From: Solea solea
Taxonomy: Eukaryota > Chordata > Actinopteri > Pleuronectiformes > Soleidae
Assembly (NCBI RefSeq): GCF_958295425.1
Contig: NC_081135.1
Coordinates: 37,831,956-37,895,955 of the forward strand
Direction of reading: 5' to 3'
Length of the DNA stretch: 64,000 nt
The notes under the pieces are model-generated. The model was not told where the DNA came from. It did not search any database and worked only from the letters and a program-made list of their open reading frames with translations. Positions 59,661-64,000 of the stretch are shown here, piece after piece; within the stretch, counting starts at the first letter, position 1; each line of letters opens with the position of its first letter. The position numbers and the translations under genes are program-made.

Positions 59661-61954
59661 TTCAGTTCTGTAGAAGCTTGTTGAAATTTCCCCCACAAAA
59701 CGTCTATTTACTCTCATGAAGACACAATGACCTGAAAACGACTGAGAACCTCCACAGATGCATCTGACGGCAGATAAGAAATCACGACATGGTCTTAATG
59801 AAGCAACGCGAGCGTTTCTACATCACGAGTTGGACTCGTCTCCACGCTGTCGGCCTCTCGGTGGCTCTGCAGGTGAACCGGCACCGCCGCCGAACACGAC
59901 ACGAGTCAACATTCGAGAAAAACGCGGGGCAGGAGCTCAAAGCAGATGTTTGGAGCAAGTGCACACAGTCCCCGTGTTCCTGGCCGCCGGGTTGCTCCGC
60001 CTCCCTTGGCTAACCCTGTCGGGCCACTTTGACGCACTGCTGAAGAGCGCAGGCCAGTAAACGCCGCTCATGATAAACACAGCTGTGGCAGAGGAGGATC
60101 TGTGCAACATGTTCAGACCCTTCAGGGCTGTGACCCCGGTCTCGCTCCGCTCGTAGGTTTCCGATGACGTCTCTGTTCAGACGTTCTGTCAGCCTCAACA
60201 AGCTAACAGAGGATGGAACGGATGCTGGTACAATCGTCTCCTCTTCCATTGTCAGGTCAGTGCAGATACTTTCACAGCTGTTTGCCATCCCATGAAAACA
60301 GAGACGTGTAACAAGGGGAAGAACCAATCTGAGCGGGGGAGCAGGCTGTCAAAGTGCTCAGCCTGGTTCAGCAGCAGCAGCAGCTGTTCCACGCTGTTCA
60401 CTTCCTTTGCCGAGCGCATGACGGATCACTAAGCTCATTCACAGCTTGCACTGAAGGTCCAGAGGAGATTCTGGAGCTTTCCTCACTCACTGACACACAC
60501 AAAGGTGGAGAGACAGCGAATGATATTTATGCCTGGTTATGGTACGTGCACGGTATGGTTTGGAACGGTAAAGTCCTGTATCAGGCTCGAGTTTCCACTG
60601 AGAACAGTACTTTCACTTGGTAGGCGGGAGTGTGGACCGTGCCTGAAGGCCATGGAGGAGGGCACCCAGCAGCTCAGTGTGTCTCAACATGACGTCAAAC
60701 TTTGTAAAAGAATAGACTGCGAGTGTTGAAGAAACATCTGTTGCCCAGTCAGCCCGACCATACCGTACCATTTTACTCTGGTACCCCGAGAGAAGGGTGC
60801 CAAAAAACCTAAAACAGTTGGTTGTCTTGGTACCAATCCTAAATGAAACTTACCAAACCGAACCGAACCAAACCGTCTCTCACTCGATGGAAACGCGACT
60901 TTACTCTCCTAAAGCATCAATGTACGATTTCAACCTTCAGATCAGGTCTGTCAAAACCTGAGCAGGTCTGCATCTCCTTTAATGGCATTATGGAACTTCT
61001 GGTTTCAAATCCGTGCCACAAAAAGAACTACAAGGCTATAGTTTACGACATTTGTCACATCGCAAACACAAGCTACGCAAACTAAAGCACTGTCATTGCT
61101 TTGTCGTTGGTTTTCTGGTTTAGTTTTCGTTTCCAAAATCTTGTGAAAGCAACGGAATCGTCGACAGTCGTAACTAACAACACTGTTCACCACCTGTAGG
61201 GGGAACCAGAGAGCAAATCTGACCTAGTGTTACTTTAACATGCAAATTTGCTTTTAGTAGAGGCCGACCTTTGCCCGATAAAACGCCAGCCAATACAAAC
61301 TTTTTTAAAATATTTTAGAATCCTCATTTACATTTTACTGTACACGAGACGCCGTTTATCGCTTAAAACGAACCAAACAAATAATCCGACCAATATTGGA
61401 CGGACAAATACGCTTTTTCTTCAGAATAATAAACATCTGCAGCACACGCTGAAACAGTTTGATGAACTAATACACTGAATTTCATCAGATAAACACGCTA
61501 TTAAAGGCACTATTATCGTTTCATAGCATATTTTTTTAACGGAAATGCAGAAAACCGAGGAAATAACGTTATCAGTCAGATTTGAAGCACATGTGTGGAT
61601 TAGACTAAATCTGAGTTTCCTTTCCTGAAGCTCTGCAGTTACGCTGTAATGTTTACAGCCATCTTTATTTTTGGTCAAAAAAAAAATGATATACACACAC
61701 AGGTACTGTGGTTACATACAAGCAGGATTTCCCACAGGAAATTGGCAGCAAGAGGAGGAGGAACTGCTTCCTGTTCGTCTTCTCCAGCCTCTGCAGCGAC
61801 ACAGTTAAAATATTTGTTCATGTGACGCAGGCGAAGCCGAGCGAACCACAGGTATTTGAAATATTCAGAGAAGCTTGGTTCTGGGCTCAGCTGAGAGCAG
61901 AGAGGAGAGTGGCGCTTTCAGACACATACAGTCCAGTTTCCATGACTTCAGAGG

Positions 61955-62165
61955 TCTTTACATTGACTCACATTCATTTCCTGAAGACTCACTCTAACTG
62001 TTACCATAGCTACTACTTTCCTAACAGGACTAACCCTAATAACTATTGAAATCTTAGTCCTGAACTTAACCAGTTCCCCAGAAATGAAGTTCCGCCTTAT
62101 TAGGACCAGGTTCTGGGTCTCCGTGAGGACTACTGGTCCTGACAAGATCCTAAAGAGGTAACAAA
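61955..62165 (+). mobile_element. Microsatellite-linked interspersed repeat, copy 3
   Basis: TTTACATTGACTCACATTCA, TTTCCTGAAGACTCACTCTA, CCGCCTTATTAGGACCAGGT, TCTCCGTGAGGACTACTGGT, CCTGACAAGATCC, with a (CA)15 tract at 62178-62207 just beyond. Confidence 0.6.
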
Positions 62166-62173
62166 TCCAAGTT

Positions 62174-62210
<37 letters not shown>

Positions 62211-63439
62211 ATACATGACTGCTCCGCGACCACAGGAAGTGCATAGAGACTTCCTTCTTATCACGTACCACATTACTAATGAGGGTTCACCGAGTTTAGC
62301 GTCACGACCTTTGAGCCTTTTGTAGAAGACGACTCCTCCAGAGTCAGAACCTTCAGAGGCTCCTGGTTTGATATGAGACTCATCTGAGACCGTTTCAGAC
62401 TTTACGAGGCTGTTAAACTCAGTCAAGTCCAGAGCATTTTTAAAGATTAAATATTCTGTAACAACAGCTGAATAATTCCACCCTCACGAGGCCTGACGTG
62501 ATGTTCAGATGTTCTACAACAGCTGAGACAGACAGCAACACATCTGGCCTTTAAAACTGTGAAAGAGAGACTGAAGGACGTGTGAATCGCTCCTTTGTTC
62601 ACTCTGCATCACTGCAGACAGGAAATATTTGACTCTAAACAACAGCCGGTTGATCCCACACCTCTGGTTTATTTTTCTCTCTGTGAATAATGTACCCTTT
62701 TAAAAGTTCTTGGGATTATTTGCATAAGATGTTGCAGCAAATATCCTCCTAAAAATAACCCCGACGGCTCATTTCCTCTTCATATAACTCTCCGCCTGTT
62801 TACTTAACCCTGTTCTGATGGGATGTTGAAATCCAGAGAGTCTCCAGGCAGAAAATAAGCCCGTCTCCATCTCTGCAGTGTAATAATACGCTGCTGCTGC
62901 TGCTGCTTTTAATCAGAGACGTTCCTGAGAAACAGGATTGTGACAGCAGCTTTAATAATTCAGCGTGCGTTACACGTTTTTCCAGCTTGCCAGATAACCG
63001 TCAATCACAAAAAATCTCTGAACATTGACTTGCTGACGTTGACTCGTCTCGACCGTGCTTCTAACGTCGAGCCTTGAAGGAGCCGCGTTCCTTCGCTGTG
63101 CAGCAACACGTAGACGGTTTACAGATCAAAATAAATACAAACCTCAGCCAGGGACGCTCAGTTTCCCACACTGTCAACACACTTCCATTACGAGTGTGAG
63201 AACTGTGATTAAACACTGAAGAATCACAAACTGCTGGCTCATCTGTTGTTTTAATTTCCGCCACATAAGAGAAAAAACTCGGAGCTGCGTCAAATCTTAT
63301 TCGGCCTACATGTACGTGTGATTTGCTTGTGTTTACCCACAATGCCTGTTCGTTGCAGTCCACTTCCTGAGTTCGGTTCACTAGAAGCGACACTGGAAAA
63401 TGTCTTGATTTGCTCACAAATGGAGGTCATTCTGTTGTT

Positions 63440-63655
63440 GATATGCTATTGTCAAAGGTCATGGATTGTCAGTGGTGTACCACAAGGATCTATATTAGGG
63501 ACCTTTAAATAGTCTGTGTTTATATCGCACTTTACACTCCAGTTTTGCCATTCACGCTATATTCTACACACAAATCTTTCATACCCATTCACACACTGGC
63601 AGCCCAGTTGTCAGGAGCAACGTGGGGTTAAGCAACGTTTGTTTACTGACCTTGC
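63440..63655 (+). mobile_element. Second LINE relic with RT motif, plus common teleost repeat tail
   Basis: Plus-strand frame at about 63462-63510 reads SWIVSGVPQGSILGTF, containing the RT box GVPQGSILG, ended by a TAG. Directly after it, TTTATATCGCACTTTACACT, CCAGTTTTGCCATTCAC, CATTCACACACTGGCAGCCC and GGGGTTAAGCAACG form a segment found at high copy in teleost genomes. Confidence 0.6.
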
Positions 63656-63689
63656 TTTACATCAATTTGGGCATTTTTACTGTTTTGTT

Positions 63690-63900
63690 TTTTGGTAATT
63701 GTTTGGCAACAAACAATTATTTTCACAATACATGAATCTGTCAATCGTTTCCTTAGTTGTTTAGTCAATAAAATAATAAAAATATATTGATCTTTTGTTC
63801 CCAAACCCTCAAAATAATGACATATTGTGTCCACAAACCTAAATGATTCAGTTTTAATGATTTCTTTGTTAAATTGGAGCAAAAAACAAACGGAAAACTG
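63690..63900. mobile_element. Interspersed hAT-like repeat family, copy E (reverse orientation)
   Basis: CCCAAACCCTCAAAATAATG, ACATATTGTGTCCACAAACC, TAATGATTTCTTTGTTAAAT, TGGAGCAAAAAACAAACGGA: same orientation as the 15.2-kb copy. Confidence 0.6.
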
Positions 63901-64000
63901 TCAGTTCCAGCATGTCAGTGAATTCTCTCACGTACAGTACTGTATGTGCTGCTGTTGTTGAACTAAATTTAAAGAGGTGAAAAACATAATGACAGAGAAC

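Larger units (their letters stand above)
56008..64000. other. Long itgb5 intron, repeat-rich, to the right window edge
   Basis: I looked on the minus strand for the preceding cysteine-rich itgb5 exons and found none. Contents: repeat-family copies (56185-56345, 58975-59180, 59240-59410), a tRNA-derived SINE (57060-57206), palindromic TAGTCGGACTA-type words at 57690-57840, two non-LTR retrotransposon scraps (59.41-59.65 and 63.44-63.51 kb), a microsatellite-linked repeat (61.95-62.17 kb) and a (CA)n at 62178-62207. A plus-strand 138-codon frame at 58023-58439 has no recognised domain. Confidence 0.55.

Overview
The window is vertebrate nuclear DNA from a ray-finned fish, most likely a percomorph-type teleost. 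Five multi-exon protein genes with GT-AG introns can be read, and the remaining DNA is full of long (CA/GT)n tracts, minisatellites and degraded transposon families of kinds common in teleosts. I cannot name the species. No prokaryotic, plasmid, phage or CRISPR features are present, and I found no gene cluster that looks like an undescribed system.

Layout, left to right. (1) 2.5-8.6 kb, minus strand: the 5' part of cacnb4 (voltage-gated Ca2+ channel beta-4 subunit). Both alternative N-termini are present: a long form (exons at 8550-8612 and 7268-7351) and a short form (exon at 2507-2551). All shared downstream exons lie left of the window. (2) 12.67-24.46 kb, minus strand: complete stam2 (ESCRT-0 adaptor), 14 coding exons, 533 aa, ending in a Gln/His tract. 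(3) 25.91-31.66 kb, plus strand: complete hacd2 (3-hydroxyacyl-CoA dehydratase), 7 exons, 244 aa, head-to-head with stam2 across a 1.45-kb interval that holds ETS-like sites and a 49-bp minisatellite. (4) 35.79-41.40 kb, minus strand: complete tnfaip6 (TSG-6; hyaluronan-binding Link plus CUB), 6 exons, 265 aa, with a TATA-like box. (5) 51.98-56.01 kb, minus strand: the last five coding exons of itgb5 (integrin beta-5), with a very long intron running to the right edge.

The genes do not form one pathway. Two points of order matter. stam2-hacd2 repeats the divergent layout of the human paralogues STAM-HACD1. The block also mixes orthologues of human 2q23 genes (CACNB4, STAM2, TNFAIP6) with orthologues of human 3q21 genes (HACD2, ITGB5). 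Other noteworthy signals are dinucleotide repeats placed directly against splice sites in stam2, hacd2 and itgb5, a palindromic element of about 300 bp in several copies, a near-perfect hairpin at 23.25-23.40 kb, and two tandem arrays (73-bp and 71-bp units) with related sequence.

Exon boundaries were derived by hand from splice-site motifs, reading-frame phase and remembered family sequences. The phases close exactly for stam2, hacd2 and tnfaip6, and for the visible part of itgb5. UTR ends and transposon family names are much less certain.
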